Positions 41,531-50,054 of a stretch of 61,176 nt of DNA are shown here, piece after piece. A program made the position numbers and the translations under genes. This DNA is from CAZHLD01 sp964533185. Its GTDB lineage: Bacteria; Acidobacteriota; Terriglobia; Acidiferrales; UBA7541. The notes under the pieces were generated by a model. That model was not told the origin of the DNA. It did no database searches and worked only from the letters and a program-made list of their open reading frames with translations. Each line of letters begins with the position of its first letter. The stretch's first letter is position 1. The DNA is taken from contig CAZHLD010000010.1 in assembly GCA_964533185.1 (NCBI GenBank), positions 1 to 61,176 on the forward strand. The letters are read 5' to 3'.

Positions 41531-42118
41531 CCATACTGCCCACCCCACAAGGGGCGAACCTGAGGGTTTGCCACTTTTTGCTTGTTCGTTGTGAGTCCGC
41601 AGTGTTCCACGGCCGGGAACGCCTCCGGGCACGTACACCATCACAGTCACGGCAAATGCAGGGTCGTTACAGCATCCGACGACAATAACGCTTATCGTGC
41701 CGTGCCCCCCGGAATTTCCTCAGGGGTGGGGCCCAAAGTCGGAGCAAAAAGGAGGATGTCCCGCCTGATCGCCTGGCTGGCCGGCTGGTCCACCATCGTC
41801 ACGCTGACTTCCATCCTGCTGGCCTTCCTCGTTTCCGTTTCCGTCGGCCTCATTTTCGGCATTTACCCTGCCGTGAAGGCGGCTCGCCTGGATCCCGTCG
41901 AAGCCATTCGCTACGAATAGTCCCTTCGAGGGATTTTTCCTCAGCCTCTGGCCTCGAAATAAAGTTGCAAACGGCACTAAACTCTGGCAGAAAGACGCTC
42001 TCACCCCGCAGCACGGCGTCCCGAGTGGGGATGCCACAGAGCCTGCTGCGGGTGCACCGGGGCGCAAAGTGCGAGTGATTTGCGCCCGGCGACTCTCGAA
42101 CCCGGCGCGGGATGGGAC
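41531..42118. other. region with an ABC-permease remnant and no intact gene
   Basis: About 590 bases between the TonB receptor and the RsbW-like gene. Only the MacB-type C-terminal remnant (41756-41920) and an inverted copy of the GGAAATTCC palindrome (41709-41719) are recognisable. Confidence 0.5.
41756..41920 (+). pseudogene. C-terminal remnant of a MacB/FtsX-type ABC permease
   Basis: The last 50 residues of the frame, LIAWLAGWSTIVTLTSILLA followed by FLVSVSVGLIFGIYPAVKAA and RLDPVEAIRYE, are the last two membrane helices and the standard C-terminus of MacB-like permeases. The remaining 350 or more residues are absent upstream, where the sequence is low in coding character. It is a gene remnant, or the edge of an assembly join. 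The ATG just after GGAGG is too close to act as a normal start. Confidence 0.8.
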
Positions 42119-42562
42119 GTGAGCTACAACCTCAAGATGGAGCTCTCGAGCGACCCTAGCCTGCTCCGCGTGGTGCGTTCGGCGGTCGAGCAACTGGCCC
42201 AGGAGCTGGGTCTGGACGAAGCGGAATGCCGCCGCGTCACTCTGGCCGTGGACGAGGCCATCACCAACATCATCCGTCATGCCTATCAGAACCAGCCCGG
42301 CCAGCCCATTGAGATCACCTGTTCTCGCCACGGTGCTGAGGCCGGCGGGGATGGCCCTGACCGGCTGGAGATCCTTCTCCAGGATCGCGGTCGCGCCGCC
42401 AGCCCCTCTGAGCTGCACGGTCGCCCGCTCGATGAAATCCGTCCGGGCGGCCTGGGCCTCCACCTGATCCGGGAGGCCATGGACGTAGTCGAATATCAGC
42501 GCGAAGGCCAGACCAACCAACTTCGTCTGGTGAAGTATCTGCGCGGGAAGGATTCCGGTTGA
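42119..42562 (+). CDS. RsbW-like anti-sigma factor serine kinase
   Basis: A 147-residue HATPase_c protein. LAVDEAITNIIRHAYQ is the N-box with the Asn that binds magnesium-ATP, and PGGLGLHLIREAMD is the G-box. Such kinases phosphorylate STAS antagonists and hold sigma factors. The GTG at 42119 gives a normal length; a TTG at 42080 is an alternative. Its stop overlaps the start of the STAS gene (TGATG), so kinase and antagonist are made together, as in RsbV/RsbW partner switches. Confidence 0.88.
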   Translation: MSYNLKMELSSDPSLLRVVRSAVEQLAQELGLDEAECRRVTLAVDEAITNIIRHAYQNQPGQPIEITCSRHGAEAGGDGPDRLEILLQDRGRAASPSELHGRPLDEIRPGGLGLHLIREAMDVVEYQREGQTNQLRLVKYLRGKDSG

Positions 42563-42912
42563 TGTACCCAAAGGAAAGGGCCTTGCAGATTTCCACTCGC
42601 CAGGCCGGCAACGCCATCGTGGTCGACGTGGTCGGCGACATTGATCTCTATAATTCGCCCGAGGTGCGCAAGACGCTGCTCATGGCCCTGCGCGAGAAAC
42701 GGTCCCCACGCGTCGTCGTCAACCTCACCGCCGTGAAATATATTGATAGCTCCGGCGTGGCGTCTCTGGTCGAAGGGCTGAAGATCTCCCGCGACCTCGG
42801 CAGCCGCTTTGTCCTCTACGGACTCAGCCCGGCCGCCCGCGAGGTGCTCGAGCTTTCGCGGCTGATCAAGGTCTTCGAGGTCGCTGACAGCGAAGCACAA
42901 GCGCTTGCATAG
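42562..42912 (+). CDS. STAS-domain anti-sigma factor antagonist
   Basis: A 116-residue SpoIIAA/RsbV-like protein. NLTAVKYIDSSGVASLVEGL contains the Ser phosphoacceptor (DSSG). It should be phosphorylated by the upstream RsbW-like kinase and release a sigma factor or other partner. The ATG at 42562 overlaps the kinase stop. It is followed after 89 bases of word-like repeat by mlaE. STAS proteins are also MlaB subunits of Mla transporters, so this one could instead serve the transporter. Confidence 0.88.
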   Translation: MYPKERALQISTRQAGNAIVVDVVGDIDLYNSPEVRKTLLMALREKRSPRVVVNLTAVKYIDSSGVASLVEGLKISRDLGSRFVLYGLSPAAREVLELSRLIKVFEVADSEAQALA

Positions 42913-43001
42913 GTCCGGCGTTCTCCGGCCCTGGTTCTCTGGTTCGAGTTTCGAGTTACGAATTCCGAATTTCGAGTTTCCAGTTTCGAGCTTCACTTCT
43001 C

Positions 43002-43799
43002 ATGTCCCTGACCATTCGCATCGGCCGCGGCACCTTGAACGGCCTCACCTACCTGGGCGGGCTCGCCCAGCTTGGCGGCCGCGCTGCGTACTACACTGTC
43101 GTCGCTCCCCTCCGCGGCCGGCCTCTGCGTCTGGACCGCGCCGTCCATCAAGCCATGGCCGTCGGCGTTGAGGCCCTGCCCATCCTTTCGCTCATCACCT
43201 TCTTCATCGGCGTGATCCTGGCCCTGCAAGGGGCTTACGAGCTGCGCAAGTTCGGCGCGCTGCACTACGTCGCCAGCGCCGTGGCCATCTCCATGACGCG
43301 CGAGCTGGGCCCGCTGATGACCGCCATCGTCGTGATTGGCCGCTCCGGCTCCGCCTTTGCCGCAGAGATCGGCACGATGAAGGTCACCGAGGAAATCGAC
43401 GCGCTCGAGACTATGGCCCTCAACCCCGTCCAGTTCCTCGTCACTCCCAAGTTTCTGGCCATGGTTTTCATGATGCCCTGCCTCACCACCTGGGCCGACT
43501 TCATGGGCATTCTGGGCGGCTCGCTTTTTGGCGTCACCAGTGCCGGCTTTTCCTTCCCCGGCTACATCAACGCCACGCTTGATGCGCTGTATCTCCGCGA
43601 CATCGTTTCCGGCCTCATCAAGAGCGTCATGTTCGGCATGACCATCACCGCCGTCGGCTGCTACGAGGGCTTTTCCACCGGCGCCGGCGCCGAGCAAGTG
43701 GGCCGTTCGACCACCTCCGCCGTGGTCATGTCCATTTTCCTGGTGATTGCCGTGGACTTGGTCTTCACCGCTCTGTTCTATTTCACCGGAGGCAAGTAA
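43002..43799 (+). CDS. mlaE: MlaE-type ABC transporter permease
   Basis: A 265-residue membrane protein with about five or six helices and the MlaE family core: LITFFIGVILALQGAYELRKFG, TRELGPLMTAIVVIGRSGSA and ETMALNPVQFLVTPKFLA. It forms the inner-membrane part of a phospholipid transporter with the downstream ATPase and MCE protein. A Ser/Gly-rich amphipathic start precedes the helices. The operon is mlaE-mlaF-mlaD-pqiC-like. Confidence 0.95.
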   Translation: MSLTIRIGRGTLNGLTYLGGLAQLGGRAAYYTVVAPLRGRPLRLDRAVHQAMAVGVEALPILSLITFFIGVILALQGAYELRKFGALHYVASAVAISMTRELGPLMTAIVVIGRSGSAFAAEIGTMKVTEEIDALETMALNPVQFLVTPKFLAMVFMMPCLTTWADFMGILGGSLFGVTSAGFSFPGYINATLDALYLRDIVSGLIKSVMFGMTITAVGCYEGFSTGAGAEQVGRSTTSAVVMSIFLVIAVDLVFTALFYFTGGK

Positions 43800-43822
43800 C
43801 TCTTCGACTCTCAATTCACGCG

Positions 43823-44644
43823 ATGCCTGACGCCAGCCAGCCCGAGCCCATCATTTCCGTCCGCGACCTGCGCGTGCGTTACGGCGAGCGCGAAATCCTG
43901 CACGGCATCAGTTTCGACGTGCTGCGCAACGAAACGCTGGTCATTCTCGGCGGCTCCGGCTCCGGCAAGAGCACGCTGCTGCGCACCCTGGTCGGCCTGG
44001 AAAAGCCCAGCTCCGGCGAAATCTGGATCAAGGGCAGCAACATCGCGCACATCTCCACCGCCGAGCTCGACCAGATCCGCAAGAAGCTCGGCATGTCCTT
44101 CCAGGGCGGAGCGCTCTTTGGCTCGATGACCGTCGGCGAAAATGTCGCCCTGCCGCTGCGCGAGCACACCCAGTTGGAAGACTCCACCATCCAGATTGTC
44201 GTCCGCCTCAAGCTCGAACAGGTGGGCCTGGCCGGCTTTGAAAACTACCGGCCCTCGCAACTGAGCGGAGGCATGAAGAAGCGCGCCGCGGTCGCCCGCG
44301 CCATGGCCATGGACCCGGAGATACTCTTCTTTGACGAGCCTTCGGCCGGCCTCGACCCCATCATCGCCGCCGGCATCGACAACCTGATCATGAAGCTCAA
44401 GCGCGCCTTCCGCATCACCATCGTCATCGTCACGCACGAGCTGGCCAGCGCCTTCCTAATTGCCGACCGCATGGTCCTGATCGACAAGGGCAACATCGTC
44501 GCCATCGGCACTCGCGACGAAATGCGCTCGAGCACGCATCCGCGCGTCCGTCAGTTCCTGGACCGCATCGCTGAACCCGAGGTCAGTGAGGAAATGGATT
44601 ACTTGCAAATGCTGACGGACGAAGCTCCGCCCGGCCGCATGTAG
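43823..44644 (+). CDS. mlaF: MlaF-type ABC transporter ATPase
   Basis: A 273-residue ABC ATPase: Walker A GGSGSGKSTLLRT, signature LSGGMKKRAAVARAMA, Walker B EILFFDEPSAGLDP and the switch His in IVIVTHELAS. It powers the MlaE permease for phospholipid transport between membranes. It ends at a TAG that opens a hairpin repeat. The 55 bases over its end are duplicated across the following N gap, showing an assembly artefact. Confidence 0.95.
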   Translation: MPDASQPEPIISVRDLRVRYGEREILHGISFDVLRNETLVILGGSGSGKSTLLRTLVGLEKPSSGEIWIKGSNIAHISTAELDQIRKKLGMSFQGGALFGSMTVGENVALPLREHTQLEDSTIQIVVRLKLEQVGLAGFENYRPSQLSGGMKKRAAVARAMAMDPEILFFDEPSAGLDPIIAAGIDNLIMKLKRAFRITIVIVTHELASAFLIADRMVLIDKGNIVAIGTRDEMRSSTHPRVRQFLDRIAEPEVSEEMDYLQMLTDEAPPGRM

Positions 44645-44820
44645 TGGGACAGGCTTTAGCCTGTCNNNNNNNNNNNNNNNNNNNNNNNNNNNNNNNNNNN
44701 NNNNNNNNNNNNNNNNNNNNNNNNNNNNNNNNNNNNNNNNNNNNNNNNNNNNNNNNNNNNNNNNNGCTGACGGACGAAGCTCCGCCCGGCCGCATGTAGT
44801 GGGACAGGCTTTAGCCTGTC
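44611..44820. other. false 100-N gap with 55-bp duplicated flanks
   Basis: Bases 44611-44665 and 44766-44820 are identical, 55 bases, on either side of 100 N (44666-44765). Contig ends that overlap by one k-mer were scaffolded without merging. The real mlaF-mlaD spacing is about 69 bases. Confidence 0.9.
44642..44665 (+). repeat. palindromic repeat over the mlaF stop codon
   Basis: TAGTGGGACAGGC supplies the TAG stop (44642-44644). GACAGGCT pairs with AGCCTGTC over a TT loop, an eight-base stem. It is one of a family also seen at 33729 and 32557. Confidence 0.65.
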
Positions 44821-44868
44821 TGGCTTGTTGTCACTCACGCCGAGTTTCGTATTTCGGGGGTTTTTCTC

Positions 44869-45843
44869 ATGGAAGCCAAACGTGAACAGGCCCTGGTCGG
44901 GCTATTCGTTTTGATCGCCACCGGTCTGCTGCTGGCCACCATCTTTGCGCTCACCGGCGCATTCACTGGCGGCGCCGTGCAATTCCGCACCTACCTGCCC
45001 TTCGCCGGCGGCATCGAACCCGGCGCCGAGGTGCGCTATCTCGGCGGCCCCAAGATCGGCCGCGTCGAGCAGTTGCGGCTCGACCCCAACGACTCTTCCC
45101 GCATCGAGATTACCTTTTCGGTCAAGCCCGAGATTCCGTTGAAGACCGACAGCAAGGTGAAAATCCTGAGCCTCAGCCCCCTCGGCGATAATCACCTTGA
45201 GATTACCGCCGGCAGCGCCCAGGCCCCGCGCGCCCAGGCCGGCTCAGTCCTGCCCTCGGAACCCTACGTCGGCTTCAACGACATCACCGCGCAGCTCAAC
45301 ACCCTCGGCCCGGAATTGCAGAAGCTGCTTGGCTCCCTCAACGACCGCGCCGTGGAGCTTAAGGTGACCATCGCCCGCGTCAACGACCTCATCGACGACC
45401 AGAACCGCGCCAGCATCGCTGCTTCGCTCTCCAACGTCCGTGGGATGCTCGAGGAGAATCGCCCGAAGATCAAAGTCACCATGACCAATGTGGAAAATGC
45501 CAGCGCCAGGGTCGGCCCTCTGCTCGACGATTTCAAAACGACGGCGAAGCGCGCCGACGACGCCCTCGCCCACATTGACCAGGTGCTTGGCGAAAACCGC
45601 GCCGACATCCGCCAGGCCGTCGCCGACCTCCGCAAGACCCTCGCCTCGGCCGCCTCGCTCACCGCCCAACTCGACAACACCTTCAACTACAACGCCGAGA
45701 ACATCGACGAGATTCTCGAAAACATCCGCCACACCACCGAAAACCTCAAAGAGTTCACCGACACAATCAAGGCCCGGCCCTTTTCTCTGATCCGCGGCTC
45801 CAGGGTCCCGGACCGCAAGCCCGGCGAGAACAAAAAGCCATGA
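44869..45843 (+). CDS. mlaD: MlaD-type MCE domain protein
   Basis: A 324-residue protein with one N-terminal anchor (ALVGLFVLIATGLLLATIFAL), an MCE domain (about 35-118, with GGIEPGAEVRYLGGPKIGRV), and a long coiled-coil-like tail (about 140-310) ending in a Lys-rich C-terminus. MCE hexamers form the periplasmic lipid channel of Mla-type systems. The long tail is more like the YebT/PqiB or plant TGD2 class than the short E. coli MlaD. The start is ATG 44869. Confidence 0.93.
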   Translation: MEAKREQALVGLFVLIATGLLLATIFALTGAFTGGAVQFRTYLPFAGGIEPGAEVRYLGGPKIGRVEQLRLDPNDSSRIEITFSVKPEIPLKTDSKVKILSLSPLGDNHLEITAGSAQAPRAQAGSVLPSEPYVGFNDITAQLNTLGPELQKLLGSLNDRAVELKVTIARVNDLIDDQNRASIAASLSNVRGMLEENRPKIKVTMTNVENASARVGPLLDDFKTTAKRADDALAHIDQVLGENRADIRQAVADLRKTLASAASLTAQLDNTFNYNAENIDEILENIRHTTENLKEFTDTIKARPFSLIRGSRVPDRKPGENKKP

Positions 45844-45952
45844 CCCATCGGCGCACGGACCAGCTCACTCTGCGCTCAGAGCACTGGTGTCTTCCCGAGT
45901 TACGAATCACGAGTTACGAGTTTCGTCTTTCCTACAGCCCGGAGGTTCTGCC

Positions 45953-46555
45953 ATGCGTCGCTTCGCAATGCTTTTGACCCTCGCTCTGACTCTCCTGCTC
46001 TCCGCCTGCGGCGCCGCCCGCCCCAACAAGTATTACGCGCTTCAGCTTCCTCCCTCGCGCCCGGCCGCCTCCGGTCCCATGCAGGTCTCCCTGCTCGTCG
46101 GACGCATCGCCGCGCCCCACGTCTTTCGCGACGACCGCATCGTCTATCGCACCGGCACGATCGAGATGGGCACCTACGAGTACCACCGCTGGGCCGAGCC
46201 TCCCACGGAGATGCTCGAAGCCATGCTCATCCGTCTTCTGCGCGACTCCGGCCGCTACCAGTCCGTGCAGTCCCAGCGCAGCAACGCCCGCGGCGATTAC
46301 ATCCTTCGCGGCCGCCTCTTCAGCCTCGAAGAAATGTCCGGCCCGCCCGTGATGGCCCGCGTCGCACTCGAGATCGAGCTGTACGACGTGAAAAACGGCA
46401 CCACCGTCTGGTCGCAGTACTATTCCCACGACGAGCCCGTGCAGGGCAAAGAGGTCTCCGCCGTCGTCGAGGCTCTCACCCGCAACGTCCAGTCCGGCCT
46501 CCAGCAGATCACCGCCGGCCTCGAACAGTACTTCGCCTCCCATCCACCCAAATAG
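45953..46555 (+). CDS. PqiC-like lipoprotein of the Mla transporter
   Basis: A 200-residue lipoprotein. The lipobox LLLSAC places the lipidated Cys at residue 19. The body has YYALQLPPSRPAASGPMQVS and WAEPPTEMLEAMLIRLLRDS, characteristic of ABC-type transport auxiliary lipoproteins (PqiC/DUF330). It sits at the outer membrane and links to the MCE tunnel. A GGAGG ribosome-binding site precedes the ATG at 45953. It is the last gene of the mla operon. Confidence 0.88.
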   Translation: MRRFAMLLTLALTLLLSACGAARPNKYYALQLPPSRPAASGPMQVSLLVGRIAAPHVFRDDRIVYRTGTIEMGTYEYHRWAEPPTEMLEAMLIRLLRDSGRYQSVQSQRSNARGDYILRGRLFSLEEMSGPPVMARVALEIELYDVKNGTTVWSQYYSHDEPVQGKEVSAVVEALTRNVQSGLQQITAGLEQYFASHPPK

Positions 46556-46610
46556 CTCCGTCCTCCGCCGTGGCGGCGGCTTTATGCCGTTACACTACCG
46601 GTCACTGTAG

Positions 46611-46630
46611 CCCGCGTCTTTAGACGCGGG
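46611..46630. repeat. palindromic repeat with TTTA loop
   Basis: CCCGCGTC (46611-46618) and GACGCGGG (46623-46630) pair over a TTTA loop. The left flank GTAG and the TTTAG loop resemble the mlaF-stop copy. Confidence 0.55.
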
Positions 46631-46829
46631 GCCTTTGCTGCCACTCTTCTCCCTCGTTCCCATCCGTGTGCATCCGTGGCTATGCCCAGCCCTCCCGATT
46701 CCGCTGGTTCCACCCCCGCAACACCCGCTCGGCTGCTCCTTGACTTCTCTTCCTCGTGCGAGACAATAGACTCCCCTTCCAAAAATCTATCTGTTTTCTC
46801 CGGCTGCCCCCCTTCCCAGCCTTCAGCCC

Positions 46830-47786
46830 ATGAGTGTTGAGAACATTCGCATCCTTTTGATCGAAGACGACCCGGCCGACGCCGATCTGGTCCGCGAAAT
46901 GTTTGCCCGCCATCCTGACCGCCGCTTCCACCTCGAGTGTGTTGACCGCCTCACCTTGGGCTTGGCGCACCTGGCCTCCAGCCCGGTGGACCTCGTCCTG
47001 CTCGATCTCAACCTCCCCGATAGCCCCGGCCTCGGCACTTTTGAGCGGCTCCATCAACGCGCCCCGCTCGTTCCCATCATCATCCTGACCGGCCTCCAGG
47101 ACGAAGCCCTCGCCGCCTCCACCATCCAGGAGGGCGCGCAGGACTATCTGGTCAAGGGTCAGGTGGAGTGCAGTGCCCTGGTTCGTACCGTCTCCAACGC
47201 CATCGAGCGCGCCCGCCTCCAGGCCGAGCTCCGCAATCTCTCTCTGCTCGACGACCTCACCGGCCTCAACAACCGTCGCGGCTTCCGCGCACTCGTCGAA
47301 CAGGAGCTCCGCCACGCCGCCCGCCAGCACACCGGCTACCTTCTCCTCTTTGCCGACGTGGACGGCCTCAAGGGCATCAACGACTCCTTCGGCCATGCCG
47401 AAGGCGATCGCGCCCTCCTTGATACCGCCGCTGTCCTCAAGCACAGCTTTCGCGATTCCGACATCCTCGCCCGCATGGGCGGCGATGAGTTCACCGCATT
47501 CGCCATTGGCGTTTCCGACGTATCCGACGCGCCCATGCTTCCTCGCCTCCGCGATTCTCTCGACGCGCTCAACAGTCAACCCGGCCGCCGTTTCCCGCTT
47601 TCGCTCAGCCTGGGCGTCGCTCACTATCAGTCCGATTCCTTCGTCTCTGTGGATCAGCTCCTCGCTGCCGCCGATAAAACACTCTACGAGCAGAAGCGCC
47701 GCAACCACGCCGAGCCCTCCGCTCACTCCCGCCAGCACGCTGTTGTCGCGCGCTCTCCCGCCCCGCGCCGCGAGGGGCCCCGATGA
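46830..47786 (+). CDS. response regulator with GGDEF diguanylate cyclase domain
   Basis: A 318-residue protein. The receiver (residues 1-125) has the acidic IEDDP pair and phosphoacceptor Asp in VDLVLLDLNLPDSPG. The GGDEF domain (about 145-300) carries MGGDEFTAFA with an intact active site, for making cyclic di-GMP. An N-terminal extension of the signal-helix type (RARLQAELRNLSLLDDLTGL) links them. Its stop overlaps the start of the histidine kinase (ATGA), making a coupled four-gene signalling cluster. Confidence 0.94.
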   Translation: MSVENIRILLIEDDPADADLVREMFARHPDRRFHLECVDRLTLGLAHLASSPVDLVLLDLNLPDSPGLGTFERLHQRAPLVPIIILTGLQDEALAASTIQEGAQDYLVKGQVECSALVRTVSNAIERARLQAELRNLSLLDDLTGLNNRRGFRALVEQELRHAARQHTGYLLLFADVDGLKGINDSFGHAEGDRALLDTAAVLKHSFRDSDILARMGGDEFTAFAIGVSDVSDAPMLPRLRDSLDALNSQPGRRFPLSLSLGVAHYQSDSFVSVDQLLAAADKTLYEQKRRNHAEPSAHSRQHAVVARSPAPRREGPR

Positions 47787-49573
47787 ACCTGCGAACAAAG
47801 CTCTTCGTCGGCTTGGGCCTGGGCCCCGCCTTGCTCCTGGCCGTCGGTGTTGTCTCCTTTCGCAGCGTGCGCTCCTCGGAAGACCACGACCGCCTCGTGG
47901 TCCGTACCTATGAAGTCCTGGAGTTGCTCGAATCCATTAACCTCCACCTCACCGAGGCCGAGAGCGCCCGCCGCGGCTTCTCGCTCTCCTCCGAAGAGCG
48001 CTACCTCGAAAAATATCACTCCGGCCTCACCTCGCTCCGCCAGGATCTCCCCGCCCTCCGCCGGCTCATCTCCGACGACCCTGCCCAGTTGCGCCGGCTC
48101 GATGCGTTCATGCCCCTCATCGAGCAGCGCCTGGCCCTGCTCGCCGAGTCCATTGCTCTCCAACGTCGCGCGCCCTCCGACGAGGCCGCGCAACTCGTGC
48201 TGCTCGAGCGCGGAAGAGAAGTAATGGACCAGATCCGCTCCGAGATCGCCGAGATGAAGCACGAAAAGCTCCAACTGCTGGCCCGCCGCGCCGAAGCCGC
48301 CGCTGCCAGCGCCCGTCAGACCAAGACCATCATCGTCGCCGGCACGTCCCTGGCCCTGGCTTTGGCTCTGATTGCCGGGCTGGTTCTTCGCCGCGAGATG
48401 GCCGTCCGCCAGCGCGCCGAGGACCGCTTCCGTACCCTCCTCGAGGTCGCTCCCGACAGCATGGTGATCGTCAATGAGCAGGGCCTCATCACGCTGGTCA
48501 ACGCCCAGACCGAGCAGCTCTTCGGCTATTCCCGCCACGAGCTAATTGGCCAGTCCATCGAACACCTCATCCCCGAGCGCTTTCGTTCCCGGCACACACA
48601 CCATCGCGGTGGCTTCTTCGCTCATCCCCAGGCCCGCCCCATGGGCGCTGGTCTCGAGCTCTTCGCCTGTCGGAAGGACGGCTCTGAGTTTCCCGTGGAG
48701 ATCAGCCTGAGCCCCCTGCAAACCTCCGAAGGCAACTTCGTCATCGCCGCCGTCCGCGATATCACCGACCGCAAGCGCGCCGAACAGCAAATACGCCAAT
48801 TCAATAAAGAGCTGGAACGCCGCGTCACCGAACGCACCGCCGAACTCGAGGCGGCGAACAAGGAATTGGAAGCCTTCACCTACTCGGTCTCGCACGACCT
48901 CCGCGCACCACTTCGCCACATTGACGGCTTCTCCCGCATCCTCCTCGACGACTATTCCGCCTCCCTTGATCCCGAGGCCCGCAGGTTCCTCGGCCGCATC
49001 CGCGAATCCACTCTCCACATGGGCCGCCTCGTAGACGACCTCCTCAATCTCACCCGCATCGGCCGTCAGGAAGTCCGCGCCCAGATCATCGGACTCACCA
49101 CTCTCGTCGAACAGTCCCTCTCCGAACTGAGCGCCGACCTCTCCGACCGCAACATCGAATGGCACATCGATAAGCTCCCCTTCATCGAGGCCGATCCCGT
49201 TCTCCTCAAGCAGGTCTTCGCCAATCTCCTCTCCAACGCCGCTAAATACACCCGGCCGCGCGATCCCGCCGTCATCTCCGTCGGCGTAGTCGAAGGCTCC
49301 GACCCGCCGGTCCTCTTCGTCCGCGACAACGGCATTGGCTTCAGCATGAAGTATGCCGAGAAGCTCTTTGGCGTCTTCCAGCGCCTGCACCGCCAGGAAG
49401 ACTTCGAAGGCACCGGCGTCGGCCTGGCCATCGTCCAGCGCGTCATTCACAAGCATGGCGGCCGCGTCTGGGCCGAAGCTCAACTCGACAAAGGCGCCAC
49501 ATTCTTTTTCACCCTGGGCCCCGCAGGCAGCGAAAAATTCTCCGTGACCCACTCAGAGGAAGGTGTTGTATGA
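47783..49573 (+). CDS. sensor histidine kinase (CHASE3, PAS, HisKA, HATPase)
   Basis: A 596-residue kinase. Residues about 10-180 form a CHASE3-type sensor between two membrane helices. A PAS domain lies near 215-330 (LLEVAPDSMVIVNEQGLITLV), then a coiled-coil, HisKA with AFTYSVSHDLRAPLRHID (phospho-His), N-box QVFANLLSNAAKYT and G-box GTGVGLAIVQRVIHKHGG. It lies in 4-base overlaps with the regulators on both sides, so it probably phosphorylates one or both. The phytochrome-type HisKA is typical of light/redox-like bacterial kinases, although no chromophore domain is present. Confidence 0.94.
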   Translation: MNLRTKLFVGLGLGPALLLAVGVVSFRSVRSSEDHDRLVVRTYEVLELLESINLHLTEAESARRGFSLSSEERYLEKYHSGLTSLRQDLPALRRLISDDPAQLRRLDAFMPLIEQRLALLAESIALQRRAPSDEAAQLVLLERGREVMDQIRSEIAEMKHEKLQLLARRAEAAAASARQTKTIIVAGTSLALALALIAGLVLRREMAVRQRAEDRFRTLLEVAPDSMVIVNEQGLITLVNAQTEQLFGYSRHELIGQSIEHLIPERFRSRHTHHRGGFFAHPQARPMGAGLELFACRKDGSEFPVEISLSPLQTSEGNFVIAAVRDITDRKRAEQQIRQFNKELERRVTERTAELEAANKELEAFTYSVSHDLRAPLRHIDGFSRILLDDYSASLDPEARRFLGRIRESTLHMGRLVDDLLNLTRIGRQEVRAQIIGLTTLVEQSLSELSADLSDRNIEWHIDKLPFIEADPVLLKQVFANLLSNAAKYTRPRDPAVISVGVVEGSDPPVLFVRDNGIGFSMKYAEKLFGVFQRLHRQEDFEGTGVGLAIVQRVIHKHGGRVWAEAQLDKGATFFFTLGPAGSEKFSVTHSEEGVV

Positions 49574-50031
49574 CCACCCAAGAAGTAGAAATCCTGCTGG
49601 TCGAGGATAACGCGGCAGACGTCGAACTCACCCTCCACGCCCTCCGTCACAATAATCTGTCCAACCTCGTCCACGTCGCCCGCGATGGCGAGGAAGCCTT
49701 GGATTTCCTCTTCTGCCGCGGGCCCCACTCCGGCCGCAGCTTTCACCGCGCCCCCTGCCTGGTCCTCCTCGACTTGAAGCTCCCCAAGGTGGACGGCATG
49801 GAAGTCTTGCGCCAGCTCAAGTCCGACCCGCGCACCCGCATCATCCCCGTCGTCATCCTCACCACCTCCCGCGAAGAACGCGATCTCATCGACGGGTATC
49901 AGAACGGCGTCAATAGCTACATCCAGAAACCTGTGGATTTCGACCAGTTCCGCGAAATCGTCAAGAACCTCGGCCTCTACTGGCTGCTCGTCAATGAACC
50001 CCCTCCGCGCACCGCAGCGGCCAGCAAATAG
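49570..50031 (+). CDS. single-domain response regulator (Rcp1-like)
   Basis: A 153-residue receiver. VEILLVEDNAADVELTLHAL at the start and the phosphoacceptor Asp in CLVLLDLKLPKVDGME, plus TTSREERDLIDGYQNGVNSY and IQKP at the Lys switch. Such proteins are the usual partner of phytochrome-like kinases. There is no output domain, so it acts as a shuttle or binds a target. It is coupled to the kinase by ATGA overlap. Confidence 0.93.
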   Translation: MTTQEVEILLVEDNAADVELTLHALRHNNLSNLVHVARDGEEALDFLFCRGPHSGRSFHRAPCLVLLDLKLPKVDGMEVLRQLKSDPRTRIIPVVILTTSREERDLIDGYQNGVNSYIQKPVDFDQFREIVKNLGLYWLLVNEPPPRTAAASK

Positions 50032-50054
50032 GCGGACTCCTCGCTTCCTGCACC

